A stretch of DNA of 9,199 nt from an uncultured Corynebacterium sp. GTDB lineage: Bacteria > Actinomycetota > Actinomycetes > Mycobacteriales > Mycobacteriaceae. The notes beneath the pieces are model-generated. The model was given only the letters and a program-made list of their open reading frames with translations, had not been told where the DNA came from and did no database searches. Made by a program: the position numbers and the translations under genes. Positions 1 to 7,400 of the stretch are shown one piece after another (the first letter of the stretch is position 1; each line of letters starts with the position of its first letter). The stretch is from assembly GCF_937999985.1 (NCBI RefSeq), contig NZ_CALLDG010000211.1, forward strand, positions 1 to 9,199, in the 5' to 3' direction.

Positions 1-167
1 TCCCGCTGGGTGGTGTGGCTATCAAGCTGCTGCGGGACTTCTCCCAGCAGAAGGCCGCTGGCATGGATCCGATCTTCCACCGCGACAACCTGCCGGAGTT
101 GAAGAACGTCGAGTGCTGGGATGGCACGGACCCGGAGTGCCAGCGCCGGGCAATTTCGACTCAGTGA
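1..167 (+). CDS. C-terminal end of a probable AGCS-family sodium:alanine/glycine symporter (partial)
   Basis: An open frame enters from the left edge (first full codon at 3) and gives 54 residues before a TGA at 165-167, directly followed in frame by TAA at 168-170. The tail has the look of the C-terminus of AGCS amino acid:cation symporters: a short cytoplasmic stretch after the last membrane helix, with the pattern RDF..Q...G.DP.F, then a Leu-Pro-x-Leu-Lys-Asn-Val-Glu-x-Trp segment. Members of that family take up alanine or glycine together with Na+ or H+ across the cytoplasmic membrane. Only the tail is visible, so the membrane segments and substrate residues cannot be checked and the family call rests on this short pattern. 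No clear terminator follows the gene. Confidence 0.55.
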   Translation, partial: PLGGVAIKLLRDFSQQKAAGMDPIFHRDNLPELKNVECWDGTDPECQRRAISTQ

Positions 168-232
168 TAAGTCCAAGCTGAGATGATTTAATGCTTTTGG
201 TTAAAAGGGTTATCTCCCTCACTTTCTGTTTG

Positions 233-238
233 TAGCGT
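233..238 (+). promoter_or_regulatory. Possible -10 element (TAGCGT, preceded by TG)
   Basis: TGTAGCGT fits the loose actinobacterial TAnnnT -10 pattern and lies about 70 bp upstream of the small gene. No convincing -35 box is seen 16-18 bp upstream. A transcript from here would include the hairpin at 246-274 in its 5' leader. This is a weak call, based only on the match and its position. Confidence 0.22.
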
Positions 239-245
239 GAATATG

Positions 246-274
246 TCCCGCTCAACTGGAGCTCAAGAGCGGGA
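246..274 (+). repeat. Perfect 8-bp inverted repeat (hairpin) upstream of the small secreted-protein gene
   Basis: TCCCGCTC (246-253) is exactly complementary to GAGCGGGA (267-274) across a 13-nt loop. The stem is mostly G-C. The hexamer GCTCAA occurs twice inside it (250-255 and 261-266), so a shorter competing hairpin (250-253 with 259-262) could also form. A TTTT run at 281-284 comes 6 nt after the stem, which is too far and too short for a standard intrinsic terminator. It could be a weak terminator for the upstream symporter, a leader structure controlling the small gene, or a dyad operator. Confidence 0.5.
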
Positions 275-286
275 TCCACGTTTTCG

Positions 287-296
287 AAAGGAAAGG
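287..296 (+). promoter_or_regulatory. Ribosome binding site for the ATG at 305
   Basis: The purine run AAAGGAAAGG ends 8 nt before the ATG at 305, a normal Shine-Dalgarno distance. It supports ATG 305 as the true start of the small gene, even though the frame opened there meets a stop at 371. The TTG at 325, the only start candidate in the downstream frame, has no such site. Confidence 0.6.
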
Positions 297-304
297 AATG
301 TGAA

Positions 305-531
305 ATGAGTAAGCGTTTCGCAAATTGTGTTTTGGTCACCTTAACCCTGGTTGCAGAGGGGGAGCTTCGGTAGGCACCGCAAGTGCGGCGGCGCAGTGGA
401 AGGGCCCTTTTGACTCTCACGGAAAGTGTATTCTCTCTTCGGGGGAAAACCGTGGCCTGCATTGGATTAACGTAAAGCGTGAGTGCAAGAAGCACGACGA
501 CGGTAAGTGGTGGTACCAAACCCGGTGGTAG
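305..531 (+). CDS. Small secreted two-cysteine protein, frame broken at a G run
   Basis: The function is unknown. The frame from ATG 305 encodes a signal-peptide start (basic n-region with Lys3 and Arg4, then a hydrophobic core) but stops at TAG 371-373 after 22 residues. The frame ending at TAG 529-531 continues with a small-residue stretch ending in Ala-Ser-Ala-Ala-Ala, a good signal peptidase I site, and a basic, Trp-rich mature part. One extra G in the run of five at 358-362 joins the two into exactly 75 residues. Cleavage near residue 28-30 would leave about 45 residues with Cys42 and Cys61, which could form one disulphide bridge, and a Lys-Trp-Trp-Tyr segment near the end. Small exported actinobacterial proteins with two Cys and C-terminal aromatics are common and mostly uncharacterised. 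The break could be a sequencing error, a phase-variable state, ribosomal slippage (GGG at 359 can re-pair one base back) or real decay. The 3' end overlaps gtrA. Confidence 0.55.
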
Positions 532-929
532 AGCTAGGGAGCTTCACGAAAAAAATCGGCGCATTCACGCTTGTCGGCGTGGTCGGGGCGTGCTTCGACT
601 TCGGGACGAGGACGCTGCTGCTCAATCTCGGAGTCATTGGCTTCGTCGCGCGTGCTTGCAGTTGCATTGTGGGAAGCACGGTTGCCTACTACCTCAACAG
701 CTTTTTCACGTTCCAGGGGGATCGTTCAGGAGCTGAGAAGGCTCGTGCCGCGGTGGTTTACACCATTTGCTTCATAACAGCAGTTGTCGTAGATGCTCTG
801 ATGCGACATTGGGGAGCAGATCTGCCACACGCACTGTTCTGGTCGTGGTTCGTTTCCCAGGCCGTCGCTACGGTTCTCAACTTCGTGTTGCAAAACACTT
901 GGGTGTTTAGGGCGCAGGAAGCTGCTTAG
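507..929 (+). CDS. GtrA-family four-helix membrane protein
   Basis: This is a 140-residue polytopic protein of the GtrA-like family. Four hydrophobic segments lie at about residues 18-40, 43-67, 79-100 and 108-133. The two family hallmarks are present: Tyr-Leu-Asn-x-x-x-Thr-Phe at 62-69, and Asn-Phe-x-x-x-x-x-Trp-Val-Phe at 125-134, each closing one half of an internal two-fold repeat. Family members are thought to move, or help move, lipid-linked sugars across the cytoplasmic membrane for cell-wall or polysaccharide glycosylation; the substrate here is unknown. The GTG at 507 overlaps the upstream small gene by 25 nt, while an in-frame GTG at 525 would overlap by 7 nt and give 134 residues. 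Neither has a good Shine-Dalgarno site, so translational coupling to the small gene is plausible. GC is about 53-58 percent in sampled stretches, lower than smc. No glycosyltransferase gene lies beside it. Confidence 0.88.
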   Translation: MVVPNPVVELGSFTKKIGAFTLVGVVGACFDFGTRTLLLNLGVIGFVARACSCIVGSTVAYYLNSFFTFQGDRSGAEKARAAVVYTICFITAVVVDALMRHWGADLPHALFWSWFVSQAVATVLNFVLQNTWVFRAQEAA

Positions 930-942
930 CGCCGGATCGCTT

Positions 943-957
943 TGATAGCATCAGGCA
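943..957 (+). promoter_or_regulatory. Probable leaderless promoter of smc (extended -10)
   Basis: TAGCAT at 946-951 is preceded by TG plus one base (943-945), an extended -10 arrangement. It ends 6 nt before the ATG at 958, so transcription starting 7 nt after the hexamer would begin exactly on the start codon. No Shine-Dalgarno sequence is present in the 28-bp gap after gtrA. Leaderless mRNAs are well known in corynebacteria and mycobacteria. No good -35 box is visible, as is usual for extended -10 promoters. Confidence 0.5.
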
Positions 958-3900
958 ATGCACTTAAAGTCGTTGACGCTCAAAGGATTCAAGTCCTTCG
1001 CGTCCGCGACGACCCTGAAATTGGAGCCGGGCATCTGCGCCGTGGTGGGGCCGAATGGCTCCGGAAAATCCAATGTTGTGGATGCCTTGGCCTGGGTCAT
1101 GGGGGAGCAGGGCGCTAAGACCCTACGCGGCGGGAAGATGGAAGACGTCATCTTCGCCGGAACGGGGGACCGCAAGCCACTGGGACGCGCGGAAGTCACT
1201 CTGACTATCGACAATTCCGATGGCAAGCTGCCCATCGAATATTCCGAGGTTTCCATCACCCGCCGCATGTTCCGCGACGGCGCGTCGGAATACGAGATCA
1301 ACGGGGCCAAGGCTCGCCTGATGGATATCCAGGAGCTGCTGAGTGACTCCGGCATCGGCCGCGAAATGCACGTGATCGTCGGGCAAGGCCGACTATCGCA
1401 GATCCTGGAATCGCGCCCCGAGGAGCGCCGCGCCTTCATCGAAGAGGCCGCCGGTGTGCTGAAGCATCGGCGTCGAAAAGAAAAGGCGCAACGCAAGCTC
1501 GTCAACATGCAGGCCAACCTCGACCGCCTGCACGACCTGACCGACGAACTGCGCAAACAGCTCGGGCCGCTGGCGCGCCAGGCAGAGGCCGCGCAGAAGG
1601 CCTCCGCCGTGCAGGCCACCATCCGCAGTACGCGCGTGCAGCTGGCTGCGCACAAGGTCAAGCAGCTATCCGAGGAGCTCAACGACTCGACGCGGCGCAG
1701 TGAAATGCTGGCCGAACAGCGCGCTGAACTGCAGGCGGAGCTGGAGGAACACAGCGAGACTCTGGCCGTCACCGAGGAAGAACTACGCACAGCCCTGGAG
1801 GAAGCCGAGGCGGCGAAAAACCTCTGGTACCGGCTGTCCGCAGTGCAGGAGAAGAACTCCGCCACCCTGCGTATCGCCACCGACCGTGCGGATCAGGCTC
1901 AGGTCGCCGAATGGTCGGGCCCCGACCCGCAAGAGCTGCTGGAACGCGCCGAGCGCGCCGCCGAGGAGCAGGCCGAGCTGGAAGAGAACGTGGAGATCGC
2001 CGCTGAGAAGCTGGAGACGATCGCCGAGCAGGTAGCCGAGGCCGAGGAGGCCGCCCGCGCCGCCGAACAAGAACATTTCGCCCAGGTCCGAGCTATTGCC
2101 GACCGGCGCGAGGGCGTGGTGCGCCTGCTTGCCCAACACGAGGCCGCCGCCACCCAGCGCGACAACGCCGCCGCGGAGGTCGAGCGCCTGCAGGAAAATG
2201 CTGCCGAGCAGCAGGAAACCCTCGACGGCCTGATGGAGGACATCACCGAGGCGGAGGAGGCTCTGCGCGAGACCGAAGCCTCCGGCGGCGACCTGGAGGA
2301 AACCCGCGCCCAGGCCGACCGCGAGGCCGCCGGCGCGGAGGAGCGCGCCGAACAGTTGCGCGCCGAGCAACTGCAGCTGGAGCGCGACATCGCCACCGCC
2401 GAGGCCACCATTGCCGCCTGGCAGGACCGCCTGACACCCACCGACGGCGCTGCGGTGGTTGTCCGCGCCGCCGACAAGGAGGGCATCGTCACCCGCCGCC
2501 TGGCCGAGCAGCTGCACATTGACGACGGATGGGGTGCCGCCGCGGCCGCCGTTTTGGGCGATGCGGCGAGCTCGGGAATTGTTGCCCCTCTTTCTGACGC
2601 CCTCATCTCCGCCCTCACCGATGCCCGCGAAGGCCGCGCGGTGCTGCTGGACCCGGGAGCCCCGGAGGGGGATACGAGCGCGACGTTCCGCCTGGATACG
2701 GACGTTTCCGCGGGCAAGTGGCTGCTGGACCTGATGGACGTACCCGCAGACCTGCTGCGCCCCCTGACGGCTCTGCTGGTGGACGTGGTGGCCGTGAGCA
2801 GTGCCGCGGAGGCTCGGAAGGTCGTGGCCGCGGACCCGCGCCTGCGTGCGGTGACCAAGGACGGTTCCGTCTACGGCGCCGGGTGGGTCGCCAGCGGTTC
2901 CGGCGGGACCACCCCTGTCGAGTTGGCGGATAAGATTGCGGCGGAGACAGAGGGCGTCACAAAGAAAAAGAAGGAACTAGACGACCTGCAGGCCGCACTA
3001 TCCGGAGCGCTCGACGCGGCCAGCGACCTGCGTACCGCGGCGGCTGCGGCGCGCGCGGCGGAGCAGGAACACCGGGCACTGCGCGACGCGGCGGCTAAGC
3101 GCCTGAGCGCACTGCAGAAGCAGGGCGAAGCCGCGCAACGCCAGCTCGAGCGCAGCACCGCCGAACAGCAATCCGCCGAACAGCGCCTGGCGAAGGCCAC
3201 CGAGGAACTCGACGAGCTGGCCGACCGCGTGGCGCGCGTGGACGACGAGGAGCACACGACCGAGCCTTCCTCGGCAGAGCGCGATGCCGCCGCTCTGCAC
3301 CTCTCGCAGGTCAAGGCCATGGAGATGGAGGCCCGCCTGGCGCAGCGTACCGCCGAGGAACGCGCGCAATCCACCCGCGGACGGGCCGAGAACCTGCGCC
3401 GACAGGCCCGCGCAGAAGAGGCCGCGCGCAAGCACCACCAGCAGCAACAGGCCCGCCGGGCAGCCGCCCGCGAAATGGCCACCTGCGTGCGCGAACAGGC
3501 TCAGCGCATCGCCGAACGCATCGCCGACGCGCTGGCCACCGCCGAAGCCAACCGCTCGCACACCGAGCAGGCGCACAAGCAATGGCAGTCCACGATGGCA
3601 CAGCAGCGTGACAAGGTCTCCGCACTGACCGCTCATCTGGGGCGCATGAACGACAACGCGCACTCCGCCGAGCTGGCGCGCACCCAGGCGCAGGTCAAGA
3701 TCGAGCAGGCCGTGGCTGGGGCGATGGAACAACTGGGGCTCACCGCCGAGCAGCTGCTGGCCGAAGAGCTGCCGGAAGACTTCGACGCGGCCGCCACCAA
3801 GGCCGAGCTGAAGAAGACCGAGAAGGCGCTGAACTCCCTGGGCAAGGTGAACCCGCTGGCGCTCGAGGAGTTCAAGGCGCTGGAGGAGCGCTACAACTTC

Positions 3901-4446
3901 CTAGCCCAGCAGCTGGACGACGTGGAGCGGGCGCGCAACGACCTGCACGAGGTGATCGCGGACGTGGATGCCACGATCCTGCAGCTATTCACCGAGGCAT
4001 GGCAGGACGTCGAGGTCGCCTTCCCACAGGTCTTCAGCACCCTGTTCCCGGGTGGCGCGGGCCGGCTGGTGCTCACCGACCCGGACGACATGCTGACCAC
4101 CGGCATCGAAGTCGAGGCCCGCCCGCCGGGCAAGAAGGTCAAGCGCCTGTCGCTGCTGTCCGGTGGCGAGAAGTCCCTGACCGCGCTGGCGATGCTGGTG
4201 GCGATCTTCAAGGCGCGCCCGAGCCCGTTCTACGTGATGGACGAGGTCGAGGCCGCGCTGGACGACGTGAATCTGCGGCGCCTGATTGCCCTGTTCGAGG
4301 AGCTGCGGAAGGATTCCCAGCTGATCGTCATTACGCACCAGAAGCCCACCATGGACGTAGCCAATGTGCTGTACGGCGTGACAATGCGCGGTGACGGCGT
4401 GACCAGGGTGATCTCGCAGAGGATGGCTCCCGAGAAGACCTCCTGA
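958..4446 (+). CDS. smc: Chromosome segregation ATPase SMC
   Basis: This full-length bacterial SMC protein has 1162 residues, the usual size. SMC dimers work with ScpA and ScpB as a ring that extrudes DNA loops and aligns chromosome arms from the origin; neither partner gene is in this window. The N-terminal head carries the Walker A motif at 31-38 (GPNGSGKS), the R-loop arginine at about 57 and the Q-loop at Gln143. A first coiled-coil arm follows at about 170-500, very rich in Glu, Ala, Arg and Gln. The hinge lies at about 502-655, and the second arm runs to about 1000. The C-terminal head has the ABC signature SGGEK at 1068-1072, Walker B with Asp1095 and catalytic Glu1096, and His1127 in the switch region. 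All ATPase residues are intact. The ATG at 958 starts a typical SMC N-terminus (MHLKSLTLKGFKSF). The rnc-mutM cluster often found before actinobacterial smc is not directly upstream here. Confidence 0.98.
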   Translation: MHLKSLTLKGFKSFASATTLKLEPGICAVVGPNGSGKSNVVDALAWVMGEQGAKTLRGGKMEDVIFAGTGDRKPLGRAEVTLTIDNSDGKLPIEYSEVSITRRMFRDGASEYEINGAKARLMDIQELLSDSGIGREMHVIVGQGRLSQILESRPEERRAFIEEAAGVLKHRRRKEKAQRKLVNMQANLDRLHDLTDELRKQLGPLARQAEAAQKASAVQATIRSTRVQLAAHKVKQLSEELNDSTRRSEMLAEQRAELQAELEEHSETLAVTEEELRTALEEAEAAKNLWYRLSAVQEKNSATLRIATDRADQAQVAEWSGPDPQELLERAERAAEEQAELEENVEIAAEKLETIAEQVAEAEEAARAAEQEHFAQVRAIADRREGVVRLLAQHEAAATQRDNAAAEVERLQENAAEQQETLDGLMEDITEAEEALRETEASGGDLEETRAQADREAAGAEERAEQLRAEQLQLERDIATAEATIAAWQDRLTPTDGAAVVVRAADKEGIVTRRLAEQLHIDDGWGAAAAAVLGDAASSGIVAPLSDALISALTDAREGRAVLLDPGAPEGDTSATFRLDTDVSAGKWLLDLMDVPADLLRPLTALLVDVVAVSSAAEARKVVAADPRLRAVTKDGSVYGAGWVASGSGGTTPVELADKIAAETEGVTKKKKELDDLQAALSGALDAASDLRTAAAAARAAEQEHRALRDAAAKRLSALQKQGEAAQRQLERSTAEQQSAEQRLAKATEELDELADRVARVDDEEHTTEPSSAERDAAALHLSQVKAMEMEARLAQRTAEERAQSTRGRAENLRRQARAEEAARKHHQQQQARRAAAREMATCVREQAQRIAERIADALATAEANRSHTEQAHKQWQSTMAQQRDKVSALTAHLGRMNDNAHSAELARTQAQVKIEQAVAGAMEQLGLTAEQLLAEELPEDFDAAATKAELKKTEKALNSLGKVNPLALEEFKALEERYNFLAQQLDDVERARNDLHEVIADVDATILQLFTEAWQDVEVAFPQVFSTLFPGGAGRLVLTDPDDMLTTGIEVEARPPGKKVKRLSLLSGGEKSLTALAMLVAIFKARPSPFYVMDEVEAALDDVNLRRLIALFEELRKDSQLIVITHQKPTMDVANVLYGVTMRGDGVTRVISQRMAPEKTS

Positions 4447-4455
4447 CCGGTGACG

Positions 4456-4467
4456 TAGGATGGTCGC
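4456..4467 (+). promoter_or_regulatory. Probable leaderless promoter of the 1211-aa gene
   Basis: TAGGAT at 4456-4461 lies in the 21-bp gap after the smc stop codon and ends 6 nt before the GTG at 4468. This is the same geometry as at the smc start. No Shine-Dalgarno sequence precedes the GTG, and the next in-frame start, ATG 4528, has none either. The hexamer therefore favours GTG 4468 as a leaderless start and suggests this gene can be transcribed independently of smc. No -35 box is clear. Confidence 0.45.
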
Positions 4468-7400
4468 GTGAGTTCCAGCGAGAAGACTTCAGCCAGCGCA
4501 GCATCTACCACCAGCCCAATCTCCGACATGCAGGATTCGCTCCTGCCGTGGGCCTCGTCCACTGAGGCGGCTCTGGCCGGAAAGCTGGCCGACGTGGAAC
4601 TTTTCGTAGAGCTAGACATCAACGGCGACGAGTTGGAGCGCACCAGCCGCTTCTTCGGCACCTTCATCGCCCGCCAAGTCGCCGCCGGTTCCACGGAGGA
4701 GGCCTTGCTGCAGGCCTGCCCCGCGCTGACGATCGCCACGTTGCTCTCCCGCGCCGCGCGGTTCAATGAGGTCTCGGAACTGCCAGCCGAGTACTGGTAC
4801 GGCCTTGGTTTGGAGCCGACGCCCACACGTACCCAGCTGATCGAGGGGCGCTTTGGGGAATTACTCTCCGCCGCTGGGCTGGATCCCATGGACGCGGTAT
4901 CCGGCGGGCCGGACGGGGAGCTCGGGCGCCTGTTTGCCCACGTGGGCATCGCCTCGGACTGGGTGCCGGAGCTGATCGAACTGGTGGATAACCGCCGGGC
5001 GGACAGCGAAGACAGTGGGGTCAGTGGGGAGGGGGCCGAAGCTGCCGATATTGCGCGGGCAGTCGTGGCTGAGCTGGCCGACGAACCGCGCCAGGTCGGC
5101 CCACTGTGTGCCACCCTGCCGGAAGCGGCGGTGAAGCTGATCGCCCCGATCGTGGAGATCGTCTCCCACGCCGCCGCGCACCCGGACTCCTGGGAGTACA
5201 CGCTTCCCGCCGTGGAGCTGCCCGCACTCATCCTGGAGGATGTGATTGAAGAGCTGCGGGAAAGGCCGGTGGGCACGCAGGATCGGCGTCACAGCGTGGG
5301 CGTGGCACACCGCGAAGACCAGCCGCGCCTGCAGCTAGATACGCTGCGCCAGCGCGTGGTTCTGCGCCTGCCCTCGCAGCCTCTGGAGAGCGAGGGGAAG
5401 GTACACACCGAGGTGCGCTGGCGCCTGGACTTCGACGGCGAACCCGCAGCCTTCCGCACCATGCATGCGGACAACGCGGGCCGGGCCGTGACGGAGATTC
5501 TGGACATTCCCGTGCGCCAGCCGCTGCGCAAGGTCAGTGTGCGCAACGCCAACGACGGCCAGCACTGGCAGCTGCCGCTGGTGGATACCGAGGATCCGGT
5601 GCTGGTGTTCACCATCCGCGGCACGGATCTGACCGACCGGGTTTCCCTGCACCACGAGCAGGTGTACGTGGTGGTTCCCGCCGAGACTTCTGCCGTGGAC
5701 CCGGTGACCGGGGCGGACATCCCGGTGCTGGAAGAACAGCCGATGAAGAGCTGGAACGGCTGGGTCATCCGCCTGCTGGACTTAAGCGAATCCCTGAGCC
5801 TGCACATCGCCAAGCCGGGCGAGCGCAGCCCGTCCATGGCCGGAGTGCGTGCCGTGGACCCGCGCCAGCGCGCCCAGTTCGTGGAGCCTGACGACGTGGT
5901 GGGTGGCGTGGAGACCACCTCGGGCAAGGTGATCCACTCCCAGAGCCTGCAGGTGGAGTTCCCGCCTACGATCTCCGGCGCGGACGAGATTTGGTACCTA
6001 TCCGTCTCCGCCTATGCGGGGCCCGGCGAGACCGGCGAGGCCGTCTCCGACGAGGAACCGCTGGAGGTTCCCGCCGAGGGCGGCGTGTTCGACGTCTTCG
6101 ACCCCGAGGCGTGGGATAGCCCGTGGGTGGGCGAGTACCTGGTGCGTCTGCGCGGCCCCCGCAATGAATCCTTCCGGCACGAATACGCCCTGGTGGAGGG
6201 GCTTTCCCTGGAGATGGAATTCGGCGGGCCCAGCACCCAAACGCGCCTGCCGATGGCCGGGGGACTAAGCCCCGTGACGGTCCGCCTGCTGCCGGGGGAG
6301 AAGCCCTTCGAGAAGATCCCGCCCCAGAAGCTGGGTCCCACCGACCGCTTTAGCACCACCGTCGTACAGACCGAGGCGGGTGACGCGCTGCCCGTCATCG
6401 TCAAGCCCTCCCGCCTTCGCTACCAGCTGACGATGCAGGGGGAGGATCCGATGTGGCGCACCGACCCCATCGAAGTCTCCGCCCGTGCCATCGACACGCA
6501 GACCCGCTTCCGCGTGCGCCCCGGCTTCCGCCCGGGCATGGGCTCCAAGGCGGAGAACCTGGCTTTGATGGATGACGCCCGCGTGGTGATCCGCGACCAT
6601 CACGGCTCGCCCGTGCGCACCCTGAAGCTGGAAACGATAGACGAGGTCACCTGGTTCGTAGATCTCGCCAGCGCCGCCGGGTCCCTGGCCACGTTGACCT
6701 CCGGAGCCATCGAGCTGGAGTTCGTCGAGGACCGCCGCGTAAGCGTTCGCCTGGCCCGCATCGTGCCCGGATTCGACTACACCGCCTCCGTCGACGGGGA
6801 CGCCCTATTCATCCACGGCGAGGACGAATCCGAGGAGACCCCGGTGCAGTTCGGTGCGCCGGGCGCCGGCGCGTGGGTCTGGCCCATCACCGCGCCCTGG
6901 CAACCCGCATACTTCGTAGAGCTGCAGGCTACGCCCAGTGAAGCAGGTGGCCTAGATCTGGGCACTCTAGCCCAGGGCACCCTACCGGCCGAGCTCGTAG
7001 GCGCCGGCCCGTTGAGCGTGCAGCTATTCGGCCGCGACCGTTTCAATTACCTGCGCGCTCCCGTCGCCGCGGGCCAGCACAGCGCCGTCGCGCAGGCCGA
7101 AGGTTACTTCGGAGCTAACAAGGAAGACGCTGACACCGATCCGTGGGTGAGGTTGGCGGCCTTCCTAGGCGGCGAATCCGAAGATCTCCCCGGCGATACC
7201 GCCACGCTGTCTACCCTCTGGGACGTGCAGGCCGGCTGGCTGCGCGGACGCTTCGACGCACTGGACAACCTGCGCACCGCGCTGACGAACAACCCGCGCG
7301 AATCCGTCCACGCCATGTCGCAGTCCCTGGTTCCCGCCGCCGACCGCCCCGCGCAGTTCATACTCTCCGGGCTGGTGCACTCCACCCTGGTGGGAGCCGA

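Larger units (their letters stand above)
168..304. other. AT-rich intergenic region
   Basis: This gap lies between the symporter tail and the small secreted-protein gene. Positions 181-240 are about 37 percent GC, far below the coding sequence of smc. It contains the hairpin at 246-274, a weak promoter candidate near 233-238 and a purine-rich ribosome binding site at 287-296. No tRNA-like or other RNA gene is apparent. The low GC fits either a regulatory region or DNA of foreign origin together with the two genes that follow. Confidence 0.6.

Noticed and set aside
22..519. Antisense ORF of 165 aa starting with a signal-peptide-like hydrophobic stretch
   Set aside because: It crosses the symporter tail, the AT-rich leader and the small gene on the opposite strand. 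Its C-terminal part is Ser/Pro/Arg shadow and it has no clear ribosome binding site. The sense-strand reading explains the region better.
305..531. Lactococcin 972-type bacteriocin
   Set aside because: Size, secretion and aromatic C-terminus are similar, but the mature part has two cysteines and lacks the Ser/Thr/His-rich pattern of that family. The usual immunity/ABC-transporter genes are also absent.
479..736. Alternative-frame ORF of 85 aa over gtrA
   Set aside because: It is Arg/His/Cys-rich with no hydrophobic pattern, whereas the frame from 507 gives a clear four-helix GtrA protein.
951..1880. Long antisense ORF of 309 aa over the smc head
   Set aside because: It is Ser/Arg/Cys-rich shadow sequence opposite strongly conserved SMC residues, typical of high-GC DNA.
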